DNA of 64,000 nt. It comes from Dillenia suffruticosa. Lineage: Eukaryota; Streptophyta; Magnoliopsida; Dilleniales; Dilleniaceae. Where the stretch lies: positions 14,399,001-14,463,000 of the forward strand of contig JAVTVX010000027.1 in NCBI GenBank assembly GCA_033439265.1, read 5' to 3'. Each line of letters starts with the position of its first letter. Position 1 is the stretch's first letter. The notes under the pieces were generated by a model. That model did no database searches and was not told the DNA's origin. It worked only from the letters and a program-made list of their open reading frames with translations. Of this stretch, positions 50,930 through 62,560 are shown piece after piece. The translations under genes were made by a program, and so were the position numbers.

Positions 50930-51500
50930 TCTTGCCCGGTAGTAATATTTTAACGATAGAGTAGTAATATTTGTATTAACATATCTTAACACTTACTAAT
51001 TTTGTGATAACCAACCCAAAAGAGTTGTAATATTTGGTTACCAATATTAAGTAATAAATAACATATGCTAAACTAGTAAAATTTACTCACCAACAATAAT
51101 TTTGTAAAAAATAATAATATTTACTATCCAACAATAGTAAATGTAGTAATATTTACTAACAAATTATTTGTATAATCGATATTAAAGATAATAACATTTA
51201 CTTACCCATAATTCTGTAAATAACAATAAAATAGTAACATTTACTAACCAATAACTCTGTAAGCGACAATGACAATAAAAGTAATAATATCGACTAACCC
51301 AACATTTCTCTAAACGACAATAAAAATAATAATATTTACTAACCAAACATTTCTCTAAACGACACTAAATGTAATAATATTTACTAACCCAACACTTCTG
51401 TAAGCGATAATAAAGATAGTAATATTTACTAATACAATAACCGATAATAAAATTAATAATATTTACTAACCTAACAGTAAATGTATGACAATAAAGAATT
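50930..51500. repeat. ~54-bp AT-rich tandem array (GTAATATTTACTAACC units)
   Basis: About ten degenerate units centred on GTAATATTTACTAACC followed by CAACATTTCTCTAAACGACA. The core again pairs AGTAA with TTACT, echoing the 178-bp array. Confidence 0.8.
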
Positions 51501-51554
51501 CACATTTCTTATATTCTAAGATTCAACGGTATTGTAGTAATATTTGTTAACATT

Positions 51555-51665
51555 TATATTTATCGCTAAATACATTAGCGACAAATTTAGTGATGAAAAA
51601 TTTTTCGTCGCTAATAACGCGTCACAAAAATTTAGTAACGAAAATTAAAAATTCGTTGTTAAATT
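51555..51665. repeat. CACTA-type subterminal repeat cluster
   Basis: ATTAGCGACAAATTTAG, TTTTTCGTCGCTAATAAC and related words in both orientations, the same vocabulary as the ends of the CACTA element at 14.9-21.6 kb. Confidence 0.7.
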
Positions 51666-51842
51666 TATAATTTATTTAATTATTATATTAATATTATATT
51701 TTATATAAATTTTATAATATATATTTTTTATTTAATTATAAGAAATCCGTAGCTAAATTATAATTTATAAATATTTTATTTAATTATTATACGAATATTA
51801 TATTCTATTTAATTATATATTTAATTAGCGACGGATTAACAT

Positions 51843-52100
51843 AGAAGCGAGCAAACACGCCGCATGCGCTCCAACCCGCTGCCACACACTCACGTGCCCA
51901 CATGCGCCTCAGACAAGCTGGCCCCCACTTCATGCACTCGCATGCGTCCTCTTGCTCTAGCTAATGCGCTTATACATGTTGCACGTGCACCTGCCCTACT
52001 ACCTCTGGCCCGCGTCAGCGCCCGTGCCCTCCTGCGCCCTTGCAAAAAATGCCTCCACATGCCTCTCGCTCAGTTCAAGCCTGCGCACATTTGAAATTAT
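51843..52100. repeat. GC-rich island within CACTA-like repeats
   Basis: About 260 bp rich in CATGCG, CTGCC and CACGTGC words, preceded by TTAGCGACGGATTAA and followed by AT-rich repeats. The 76-codon frame at 51,864 has no recognisable domain and is judged a composition effect. Confidence 0.6.
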
Positions 52101-52149
52101 AAGAACACACAACCACCAGACCAAATGAGCTATATAATCTTATATATTT

Positions 52150-54268
52150 ATTTATTTATTTACTTATTATCTTACTCTAAGATTTTTTCAATAATAATAA
52201 AATAATAAAAAATGATAATTTTTCATAAAATGAAAAAATGTTAGTTTAAAATAAAATAATAAAAGATTTTAAAAAATAAAAGAATATTATTATTTAAAAA
52301 GATAAAATAAAAATAAAATATAACATAATAATTAAAAATAATAATAATTTTTTATAAAATAATAAAATACTAACTTAAAATAAAATAACAAATGAATTAA
52401 AAAATATACTAATATTATTCTTTAAAAAGATAAAATAAAAATAAAATATAACGTATTAATTAAAAATAACAAAAGATTTATAAAAATAATATAATATAAA
52501 ATTATAATTTTTTATAAAATAATAAAACAGAAAAAAGTTAGCTTAAAATAAAATAATAAAAAATTTAATAAAATAAAATAATATTATTCTTCACAAAAAT
52601 AAAATAAAAATAAAATATAATGTATTATTTAAAAAAGAAATGATAATTCTTTATAAACTAATAAAATGATAAATTAAAATAAAATAATAAATGATTTTAA
52701 AAAACAAAATAATATTATTCTTCAAAAAAATATTAAATGCTAACTTAGCAACGGATTTCGATTTCGTCGCTAAATCTATCGCTAAATAATAAAATATTTA
52801 AAAAATCAAATAATATTATTTTTTAAAAAAATAAAATTATAAAATAATAAAATAAAATGCTAATTTAAAATATTATAATATAATAAATATGATGAGTTAA
52901 TATAAAATGATAAAATAATAAAATAAAATAAAACATAAAATGCTAATTTAAAAAAAAAATCCGTCGATAACTTAATGACGGATTTCGATTTCGTTACTAA
53001 ATCCATCGCTAAATAATAACATATTTAAAAAAAGAAATAAGATTATTTTTTAAAAAATAAAAATATGAAATAATAAAGTAAAATGCTAATTTAAAATATT
53101 ATAAAATAATAAATATAATTAGTTAATATAAATTAATAAATTAAAATATAAAATGCTAATTTAAAAAAAATTAAGTTTAGTGACGGATTATGAAATCCGT
53201 CACTAAATTAGTGATAAATTTCAAAATCTTTCGTTAAAAAATAAAATAATATTATCTTTTAAAAAATAAAAATTTAAAATAATAAATTTAAAATCTAATT
53301 TAAAATAATAAATAAGATTAGGTAATATATAATAATAAAATAATAAAATAAAATAAAATATAAAATGTTAATTTAAAAAAATTAAGTTTAGCAACGGATT
53401 TCGTAATTTATTGCTAAATTAGTAATAAATTTCAAAATCTGTCGCTAAGTTAGCAATGGATTTCTAATTCGTCAATAAATTCATTGGTAAATAATAAAAT
53501 ATTTAATAAATGAAATAATATTATTTTTTAAAATAAAATAACAAAATAATAAAATAAAATGCTAATTTAAAATATTATAAAATAATAAATATGATTAGAT
53601 AATATAAAATAATAAAATAAAATATAAAATATTAATTTAGAAAAATTAAGTTTAGTGATGGATTTCGACGTTATCACCAAATCCATAACTAAATAATAAA
53701 ATATTAAAAAAATAAAATAATAATATTTAAAAAAAATAAAAATAACAAATAATAAATTAAAATGCTAGTTTAAAATATTATAAAATAATAAATATGATTA
53801 GTTAATATAAATTAATAAATATAAAATGTTAATTTAAGAAAAAATTAAGTTTAGTGACAGATTTCTAAATCGTTGTTAAATTTGTCGTTAAATAATTAAA
53901 TATTTAAAAAATAAAATAATATTGTTTTTTAAAAAATAAAAACATAAAATAATAAAATAAAGTGCTAATTTAAAATATTATAAAATAATTAGGTAATATA
54001 AAATAAAAAAATAATAAAAAAAATAAAATATGAAATGTTAATTTAAAAAAGATTAAGTTTAGCAACGGATTACTCAATCCATTGATAACTTAGTGACAGA
54101 TTTCTAATTCGTCGATAAATCCGTCGTTCGATAATAAAATATTTAAAAAATAAAATAATATTATTTTTAAAAAACTAAAAATAATAATAAAATAAAATAT
54201 AAAATATTAATTTAAAAAAAAAATTAAGTTTAGCGACGGATTACGAATCCGTTGCTAAGTTAGCGAAG
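52150..54268. repeat. AT-rich tandem array (~200-270 bp) with GTCGCTAAAT words
   Basis: The phrase GCTAATTTAAAATATTATAA recurs at about 52,859, 53,085, 53,292, 53,560, 53,762 and 53,963. Between copies sit inverted words such as TTAGCGACGGATT and GATTTCGTCGCTAAAT. These look like the subterminal region of a second, larger CACTA element expanded by duplication. It stops at about 54,268, where an Athila-type coding fragment begins; no CACTA terminus is found there. Confidence 0.75.
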
Positions 54269-56360
54269 ATTGATAAGACTAAAGTTGAGATTGATAAGAC
54301 TAAAGATGATTTGATTGGTAATCTCTCATATCCTACTAATGTGCGGGAAATTTGTAGTTTTCTTGGACACGTAGATTTCTACCGAAGATTCATCAAGAAT
54401 TTTTCAAAACTAGCTCAACCACTTTCAAGATTACTGCGAAATGTTATTCCATTTGATTTTGGTGAAGAGTGTAAGGTGGTTTTTGATAAATTGAAAAGCT
54501 TACTAACATGGGCCCCAATTTTGTAGCCACCTAATTGGAATCTACTATTTGAGTTGATGTGCGATGCAAACCACTACGCTGTGGGAGCTTTACTTGGACA
54601 AAGGGAAGGAAAGCAGTCTCATGTCATTTACTATGCATAAAAAACACTCAATCTTGTGCAATGCAACTACACAACAATGGAGAATGAGTTTCTTGCCATA
54701 ATCTTTGCTTTTGAAAAATTTAGATCTTATTTGTTAGGCTCTAAAGTTGTTGTTTATTCTGATCATACAACTTTGAAATACCTTCTTTCGAAGAAAGAGT
54801 TAAAACCACGTCTTATCCAATGGGTACTTCTTTTGCAAGAGTTCGATTGGAATATTAAAGATCGGAAGGGAATCAAAAACTTTATAGCTAATCACTTGAG
54901 TCGATTGATACATGAAGAAGAATCCTTACACATATTTGAGATATTTCCAGATGAACAATTGTTTATCCTACAAGTTAAGACAGGTAAGAAATCTTGGTTT
55001 GTTGACATTGTCAATTTTCTTATGACTGGGACTATACCACATGGCCTAAACACTACAAAAAAGAATAAGATTAAGAGTGATTCTAAGTACTATATTTGGG
55101 ATAAACCTTACTTGTGGAAAATAAGATTTGATCAAATCATTCATAAATGCATACCTAATGATAAAATTCATTCCATACTTGATTAATATCATAGTCATGC
55201 ATGTGGTGGTCATTTTGGTCCCAAACAGATAATTAGGAAAATTTTGGATAGTCGTTTTTATTGGAAAACGTTTTTTAAGAATACTTACCAATATTGTAAA
55301 AGTTGTAAAAATTGTCAAAAGGTGGGTAACATATCTTCTAGGGATGAAATACATCAAACCCCAATTTTATTTTGTGAGATTTTGGATGTATGGGGTATGG
55401 ATTTTATGGGAGCTTTTCCTAATTCATGTGGCTAACTATATATTTTACTTGCGGTTGATTAGGTCTTGAAATGACTAGAAGAAAAGACTACCCATACTAA
55501 CGATTCTAAGGTTTTGTAAGTTTCCTTAAATCTGACATTTTCAGTAGATTTGGATTACCGAAGGCAATTATTAGTGATCAAGGTACACATTTTTGCAATG
55601 CACTGTAGAGATTTTAATGCTTAAATTTGGAGTTAATCACCGAGTAACGACCATATACCACCCTCAAACCAACGGGCAAGCGGAAGTCTCCAACCGCGAG
55701 ATCAAAAGCATTTTGGAGAAAACAGTAAATCCAAACCGTAAAGATTGAAGTTTACGATTGGAGGATGCACTTTGGGAATATTGAACTGTATTCAAAACCC
55801 CAATTGGAATAACACCATATCGATTAGTCTTTGGTAAGTTGTGTTATTTACCGGTTGAAATTGAATATCGAGCTTTTTGGGCAGAATGCAACTCCAAGAG
55901 TTAGAAGAGATTCATTTGGAAGCTTACGACAATGCAAGACTTTACAAAGAAAGGACCAAACTTGTTCACGACAAACTTTTTCACTAAAAACAAGTCTTTG
56001 AAAGTTAGAAGGTCCTCCTTTTTTATTCAAAATTGAAGTTTATGCCGAGTAAGTTAAAATCTCGATGGACAGGACCATATTCATTAGTAAGTATCTCTCC
56101 TCATGGTGCTATTGAAATTAAAAATCTAGAGACTAATAAAATTTTTAATGTGAATGGACAACAATTGAAACTATTTATTGACGGATTTGATGTTTTTACA
56201 GTGGAGAAAGTTCAATTGGCACATCCCACATACAATGAGAATTTAACAAAAGCGCTTTTTGAGAGGCAACTCAATATTGCTATTTTTTATGATTTATTTA
56301 TTTATTTTTCTTTTGTTATTTTGTTATTTATTTTCATTTATATAGGCTTGATTTAGAAGT
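54269..56360 (+). pseudogene. Athila-type Ty3/gypsy fragment: RT end, RNase H, integrase
   Basis: Begins after the RT catalytic box and reads NLSYPTNVREICSFLGHVDF, YRRFIKNFSKLAQPLSRLL, then RNase H ([34 protein letters not shown], 54,656-54,900). Integrase zinc region follows near 55,190-55,330 (HACGGHFGPKQ; CKSCKNCQKVG), core from EILDVWGMDFMGAFPNS (55,375), [13 protein letters not shown] near 55,680, and the C-terminal domain at 56,033-56,270 (KLKSRWTGPYSLV, SPHGAIEIKN, FNVNGQQLKLF). FDVWGIDFMG-type wording is characteristic of Athila. Stops and shifts in each domain. Gag, protease and the RT front are missing, and no LTR is seen, so it is a truncated copy. Confidence 0.88.
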
Positions 56361-56384
56361 GAGTTTTCTTTTTTTAAAAAAATC

Positions 56385-56735
56385 AGAAGTGGTCTCTTGT
56401 TAAGGCATACCCACGCCTTAACAAACTTTCATTTCTACCCACAGCTGGTACATGGACAGATATACTCTCACTTTAGGGCATGCCCACATCCTAAACAAAT
56501 TTCACCTCTGCCAAGGGACACATATCGGGTAGAAACACTCCCACTTTAGGGTATGCCAATGCCCTAAACCCCATTCACTTCTACCCACACCAAGCTCATT
56601 GAGTATAAACACTCTTAGTTTAGGGCATGCTCATACCCTAAGCTCCCTTCACTTCTACCACAGGTGCATACATTAGACAAAAACACTTATGATTGAGGGC
56701 GTGCCTACGCTCTAACCACATGTCACTTCTCCCAA
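56385..56735. repeat. ~73-bp tandem array, about five units
   Basis: Units of CACTTCTACCCACA, 15-25 variable bases, ACACTCTCACTTTAGGGCATGCCC, then ACGCCCTAA. TTAGGGCATGCC and CCCTAA form an internal inverted repeat. Directly downstream of the Athila integrase end, in the position of that element's 3' non-coding region. Confidence 0.85.
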
Positions 56736-56810
56736 AGAAAAAAAAACTGAGAGAGAGAGTAAAATTATATTTCTATTCTAACCTTTTTGCATTTTTTTTT
56801 CTAGGTTTCT

Positions 56811-57903
56811 GTTGACACTAAATATGATAACTTAAAGGGGGTGAATAGGTTATCTTCAACTTTTGACTAATTTCTAGGTTTTAAAGAAAATTTACAGAAA
56901 AATAAACAGAAGAAATTTAAAGAAGAATTGACATACACAATTTATAGCGGTTTCACCTTCTTGATGTACATCCACTTTCAATCTTTATCTGGATTTTTAA
57001 ATACACTATTCTATTCAAAGAATTACAAACTAACTTCCCGTGGTGTTAGTGAACCATATAAGTATTTTTCAAAATACTTTAACTTGATTTTCATAGAATC
57101 AAGCAAACCTAATCTGATACCTCTTTTTTCACTTGCACTCAAAATTTAGACCATGAGTTTCTGTTAAAGTTAACTTGAGTTTACTTGTTAAAGTTCAAAT
57201 GTGAGAAACAGAGGGATTTGTGTAGACTATGAGTAGGCTTGTCAAGTTATAAGTTTTCTTGTGTTTTAGATAAGTCGCCTTAATATGATTATAAGAGGAC
57301 CTGATTAGCCTTGGGTTGTCTTGCTAAGTATGCAAAGAACACTTTCTGTGATTTTGCTTTTACAAGGGGACTTGTATTTTGGATAAGGCGACTTACATCC
57401 TGAAATCCTTAGGTTATGTCGTCTTGTCCCTATGGTTGAGTCGTCTTAGATATGTGCAGACATAGACTTCTGAAACATGTTTTCCTCAAGTCGTCTTGTT
57501 GAATTCACGAGGCAACTTATATTTCTATTTTCTATGTTCAAATCGTCTTGCATTTATAATTGAGTTGTCTTAAGTTGTGCAAAGTTAGACTTCTGAGGTT
57601 TGACTTCCTCAGGTCATCTTATACTAATGGTTAGGTCACCTTAGGTTCTTTGTGCAGATAGACTTCTGAGACTTGACTATCTCAGGTCGTCTTGTGTCTA
57701 TTCTTGGGTGGTCTTGGGTGTTTGTACTTAATTCAATTTTTCCACATTCATGCTCACAGGTCGTCTTCCACTACATGGATAAGGTGACTTGCCTGTCCAG
57801 AATTCAATTTTAGTAATTTTTTTATTTCTTTCTAAGCTAAATTAATTGCTCAAAATTATCTTTTATTACTCATAATTATCATCAAAACTTATTTTACTTA
57901 ATA
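56811..57903 (-). repeat. 3' LTR of the second SIRE-type element, rich in GTCGTCTT repeats
   Basis: Runs from TGTTGACACT to CTTAATA. From about 57,220 to 57,790 it carries many copies of GTCGTCTT and GGCGACTT in both orientations with about 50-65-bp spacing. Sireviruses are known to carry conserved palindromic repeats in their LTRs. Confidence 0.8.
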
Positions 57904-57919
57904 ATCTCCCATTTTTTGA
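57904..57919 (-). other. Polypurine tract of the second SIRE-type element
   Basis: The minus strand reads TCAAAAAATGGGAGAT directly before the LTR, the same position and composition as 24,059-24,073 in the first element. Confidence 0.7.
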
Positions 57920-58325
57920 TAATAACAAAATCTAATTTGAAATAATTGATAAAATTGTTTGAAAAATCTCAAATTGTTCACCTTCAACCAATGCTATACC
58001 GACTTAAATTTTGAAATGCCTATGCTTTGCCTCAAATCTTAATTTCTCTTAGAAATGTACATCATATGCTATATACACTTAATTCTATAGTATATATCAT
58101 TGACATTCTATAGTTCTCCACATTTTTCTTTTGAATACAACTACAATTTTCACCTATACAATCATCCCTCAAGACCAAACCAGTAAAACAATTACAGATA
58201 TCAATGTACATATGCAATCAATCAAATCACAGCAGATTCAATCAATGGCTAACCTAGTATATGTACTATACAAACAATTAGGACAATCACTCAATACATG
58301 TACCCTATATATGCAATTAATTAGT
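57920..58325. other. Non-coding spacer between PPT and short repeats
   Basis: AT-rich, no conserved domain; an 86-codon plus-strand frame at 58,131 looks like chance. Confidence 0.4.
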
Positions 58326-58560
58326 GAATCATGTATATATGCCAATACCAATCAAAGATATGCCAATCAAGGGTATGCTAATGCCAATTGAAGATATACC
58401 AAACAAAGATATGCCAACGCATCATGTATATATGCCAATGCCAATCAAAATCAAGGATATGCTAATGTCAATTGAAGGTGTATACACAATTAAAGGTATA
58501 CATGCCAATGCCAATCAAAATCAAAGATATGCCAATACCAATTGAAGGTATACATCTTCT
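58326..58560. repeat. Short tandem repeat, GATATGCCAATGCCAATCAAA-type
   Basis: About eight degenerate units of roughly 22-45 bp made of ATGCCAAT, CAATCAAA and GATATGCC. Lies inside the retroelement between PPT and envelope-like ORF. Confidence 0.8.
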
Positions 58561-58699
58561 CCCATTTTTGTTATCAGCAAAATAATTCAACTTTGTCATT
58601 AGAAAAGGTTGCATACAACTTGGCAAAATGTAAGAAAACAAAAGCTGAAACTTACAAGAGAGTAAAACTAAAAGGATTCATAAAAGTTGTTATCTGTAC

Positions 58700-59966
58700 A
58701 AACAAAAGAGAATATAGGTTTCTTTAGACTTATGGCTCATCAAATGGATTGGTGGAGGGTCAACTGGTGGAGAATTTGAAGGACTACCTTGATCTTTCTG
58801 AAGCAAGGATTCCAAGGAAGTTAGTTTGTCCTAGAGTGTCTTGTTTTGATCTTCCAATTCAGTCAACCTTGCATGAGTGTAAGAATTGTGATCTTCAATC
58901 TTGAGGAGTTGTGACTGAATATGCATCTAGGATCCCCAAATCATATCCATGACAAATTTAGAAGATGGAATGGAGGTGGATGGAGCACCATACGAATGGG
59001 TAATTTGAAAAGATTGATTCTGAATCTCACCGTATAGATCTACTCTAGATGGCTCACTAGGCCTTGCCTCATCCCTTTTTTTTTTCTTTCCACTCTATTC
59101 TTGATCATCTTTTAACTTCTTACAAACTCCATTCTTAAATACTCATTTGGCCTTTTTGAAAGATTGTTCCCCAATGTCATGTTTCATGCTTAATTTTGTG
59201 CAAATTTTCTTTTTCAAATCTATTTTGTTTACGATCAAGATATCAGAAATCAAAGAGCAACACGGAAGATTTGTAAATGTGGATTTTGTAGCATCAATCA
59301 TGAAGTAGGGAACTATAAAGTGAAGTCCATGATTTCTACCATCCATAATTCAAGCCATTAACCAAAGATCTTCTTTGGTTATGTGTGTATGATTAGCAAC
59401 TCTAGACCTAAGAACGTAGGTGATAATAAGGTGAAGAAGATGCTTATGTATTCCCGGATTCTTAACATTCAAATTTACTTCATTCATATCTGACAAATTC
59501 TCATTCTTAAACATAATTCTTGCACATTTGATTTGAGTCATCTTCATGTACTTTTCACATTTGGTAGAAGGAGCTCACTCTAGATTACACATCATGCATA
59601 TTACTTTGGGAGTGAACATAATTTGCTTTCCCTTAATGTATGTCTTGAAAGTGCATGATTCCATTCTTATAGGAAAATAGTAGTATGTTTCAAGCACATG
59701 ATCTCCAGTTTCATCAACAACTTCCAAGTTGTTATAAAATTTTCTAACCAGAATATCATATATATCTTCATTTGGGCTAATCAAAAAACTTGGTAAGATG
59801 TGCAAGAGGTATGCTTCATATTAGAATTTATTTTCTTTAGAAATTCCCAATCAATAAACCTTTCTCAAATTAATTTCCTTTTTGAGAAGTTAGTGGCGAA
59901 AGACTTATTTTTCTCAAGGGAAGGGAAGTCACTCTCTTTGAATTTTGCTTGGTTCTTCATTTTTGG
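58700..59966 (-). pseudogene. Envelope-like ORF of the second SIRE element
   Basis: ATG near 59,970 opens MAPKMKNQAKFKESDFPSL, then ERFIDWEFLKKIN, HILPSFLISPNEDIYDILV, RKFYNNLEVVDE, KGKQIMFTPKVICMMCNLE (to 59,575), LNVKNPGIHKHLLHLIITYV and HITKEDLWLMA (to 59,350), then NHGLHFIVPYFMIDATKS (to 59,143). The C-terminal part (about 59,040-58,740) is a coiled coil (RLTELEDQNKTL region) followed by a Pro/Ser tail. The motifs [FL]ID[FW]xx[FL]KK, FYNN and LH..+...+.+...T.IT.+D.W+M are shared with the ORFs at 24.8 and 39.1 kb. Several stops and shifts. Confidence 0.75.
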
Positions 59967-59989
59967 CGCCATGGCGAATGCTTTAATCT

Positions 59990-61010
59990 CGCGTGTTGAA
60001 GTTAAGAGGTTTTGGGAAGTTAGAGTTTTTTATGGTTGAAGTGGAGACCCTTCACCCTTCTTCAAACGGGTGTATGATTGTGTAAGTTTACTACTAATTC
60101 GAATGGCTCGAACAAGGAAGGTAATGTTTGTTTGAGGGAGAATACGTGAGGATGAGGTAAGAATAATGAAGACAATTCGTGAGGAGTCAATTAGAGTTAT
60201 GGTTTTAATTTGGGGAAAAACATTTGGAGGGAATGTGAAGAGACTTGATATTTAAATCAGAATTATTTGGTTAAGATTGGATCTGGGTTATTGGCAGATA
60301 TGAAATGAGTTTAATTTTAGGGTTTTTGATTTTATCCATTTCATGAGCCATGTGGGTCATCTTCAATAGAATAAAGGATCGACCTGTCATGTTCAAATAA
60401 GCCGACTTGTGCTAGGTTACAAGGTGTCTTATATGGAAGAAGCCATAAACATAAACCATCATGTCGTCTTCCCAATTGACTAAGGCAACTTAGAGATGTC
60501 TGCAGAAGACTTTCTATGATTTGAATATGATGAGTCGTCTTATATTTATTAAAAGACGACTTATATAAGCAAGATTTAATCATAGGACGATTTAAAAGTT
60601 CTACAAGTCTATTTGTCATACTTAAGGCGCCTTTTCAGTTTATTAAGGCGACTCAGCAATGTTTTTCAGAATCATTTCTGTTACTAAGCTTTGGTGAGTC
60701 GCCTTGTACTTATGGTAAGAGGACTTACTAAGCCCAAGCTTTGTTTACAGAACGATATGTTCTCAGAATAAGACAACTTGTTATGTCAATTTTGAACCTA
60801 TAACGTGACTCATAGTTCTTATAAATTGTCTTATCTCTATTTCAGAATCATCTTCTGAGCCTATATATCAACAGGACGACTTACTTATCTTGTAAGACGA
60901 CATGTACCTCATATAATTTGCATAACTTTGAGGTTTTCTTAAATTTTCACTTGTAATTATTATACTATTATAAGTTTAACTCATATTTCATCTAAATTGA
61001 GAATTCATTC
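59990..61010. repeat. Spacer with GTCGTCTT/AAGACGACTT repeats between env-like ORF and RNase H
   Basis: From about 60,340 to 60,910 the same GTCGTCTT/GGCGACTT words as in this element's LTR recur in both orientations (for example GAGTCGTCTTATA next to AAAGACGACTTATA at about 60,532-60,565). No coding sense. Confidence 0.7.
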
Positions 61011-61019
61011 CATCATTCA

Positions 61020-62560
61020 CTATTCTTTTCTTAAATTACAAAATCTCTCCCTATCCAAAGGTTTGGTGAAAATATTCACAATTGTTTTTGGTTTTGACAT
61101 ATTCTAGAATAATATCCTTTTGAGTACATGATCCCTAATGAAATAATGTCTAATCTCAATGTCTTTGGTTCTAGAGTGAAGTACTGGATTTTTTGTTAAG
61201 TTTATGGTACTAATGTTGTCAATTTTTATAGGAACGCTTTCAAATTTCAAAACATAATCCTCAAGTTGATATTTGATCCACAGTATTTATGCACAACATT
61301 GCCCTGTAGCCACATACTCTGCTTCAATGGTTGAAGTAGCAATGCTATTTTGTTTTCTAGAGGACCAAGATACTAACATATTCTCAAAAAATTGACAAGT
61401 TCCACTAGTACTTTTTCAATCTATTTTACATCTTGCAAAGTTAGCATCTGAGTATTCATGTAAAGTAAATGTTGAGTTCCTATCATACTATAATCCCAAA
61501 TTGCATGTGTCCTTTAAATATTTTAAAATTCTCTTAATAGCAGCTAAGTGAGATTACTTAAAATTTGATTGAAACCTAGTACATAAACATATACTAAATA
61601 AGATTTCAGGTCTAGATGCAGTTAAATACAATAGTGAGCCAATCATACTTTTATATAGTTTTTGACACACTTCTGTTCCTTTCTCATCCTTGTCTAACTT
61701 AATTGTGTGCTCATTGGTGCTGCATATCCTTTGGCCTTACTAAATCTAAATTTCTTGATCAATTCCTTAGTATATTTAGATTGACTAATAAATATTTCTT
61801 TTTTAGTTTACTTTATTTGCAATCCTAGAAAGTAATTTAATTCTATTATCATACTTATTTCAAACTCTGCATGTATAGACTTAGCAAATTCTTGATAAAA
61901 ATTTTTGTTTGTTACTCCAAATATTATGCCATCCACATAGATTTGAACTATTAAGATTTCTTTGTCTTTTCTTTTAATAAATAAAGTTGTATCAATTTTT
62001 CATTTTTCAAAATCATTTTCAATGAGAAAGTTGTTAAATCTCTCATACCAAACTCTTAGAGTTTGTTTTAGACCATATAGTGCTTTAGACAATTTAAACA
62101 TATGATCCAGATGTTTTAGATGCTCAAATCTAGAAGGTTGTTCTTCAAAATCTGTTTCATTTATTACACCATTTAAAAATACACTATTAACATCCATTTG
62201 GTATAATTTGAAGTTCATAAACCATGCAAAGGCAAACAACATCATAATAGCTTCTAATCTAACTACCGAAACTTAGATTTCATCATAATCAATGCCTTCT
62301 TCTTGACTATACCCTTAAGCTACTAATCTAGCTTTATTTCTAGTGATTGTTCCATGTTAATCTAATTTATTCGTAAATACCCACTTGTGCATATTACTAA
62401 TTGATTGTTTGGTCTAGAAACTTACTTCCATACTTCATTTCTTTCAAACTAATTTTGTTCTTCCTGCATAGCTAGAATCCAATTTTCATCGTTTAGTGCC
62501 TCATCAACATTCTTTGGTTTTGTTTGAGAGATGAAAACTACGTATTCACATTGATTTTAA
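61020..62560 (-). pseudogene. Copia RT and RNase H, second SIRE element
   Basis: 62,245-62,000 has AWFMNFKLYQMDVNSVFLNG and LSKALYGLKQTLRVWYERF, core RT blocks. The catalytic region near 61,940 reads IYVDGIIFG, so the YVDD box has Gly for the second Asp. RNase H-connected blocks (MIGSLLY-type and DADYA-type) are readable through frame breaks between about 61,700 and 61,340. Not active as it stands. Confidence 0.88.

Noticed and set aside
51864-52094. 76-codon frame in a GC-rich island
   Set aside because: Composition effect; Cys/Ala/Pro-rich with no domain, in a repeat-like island.
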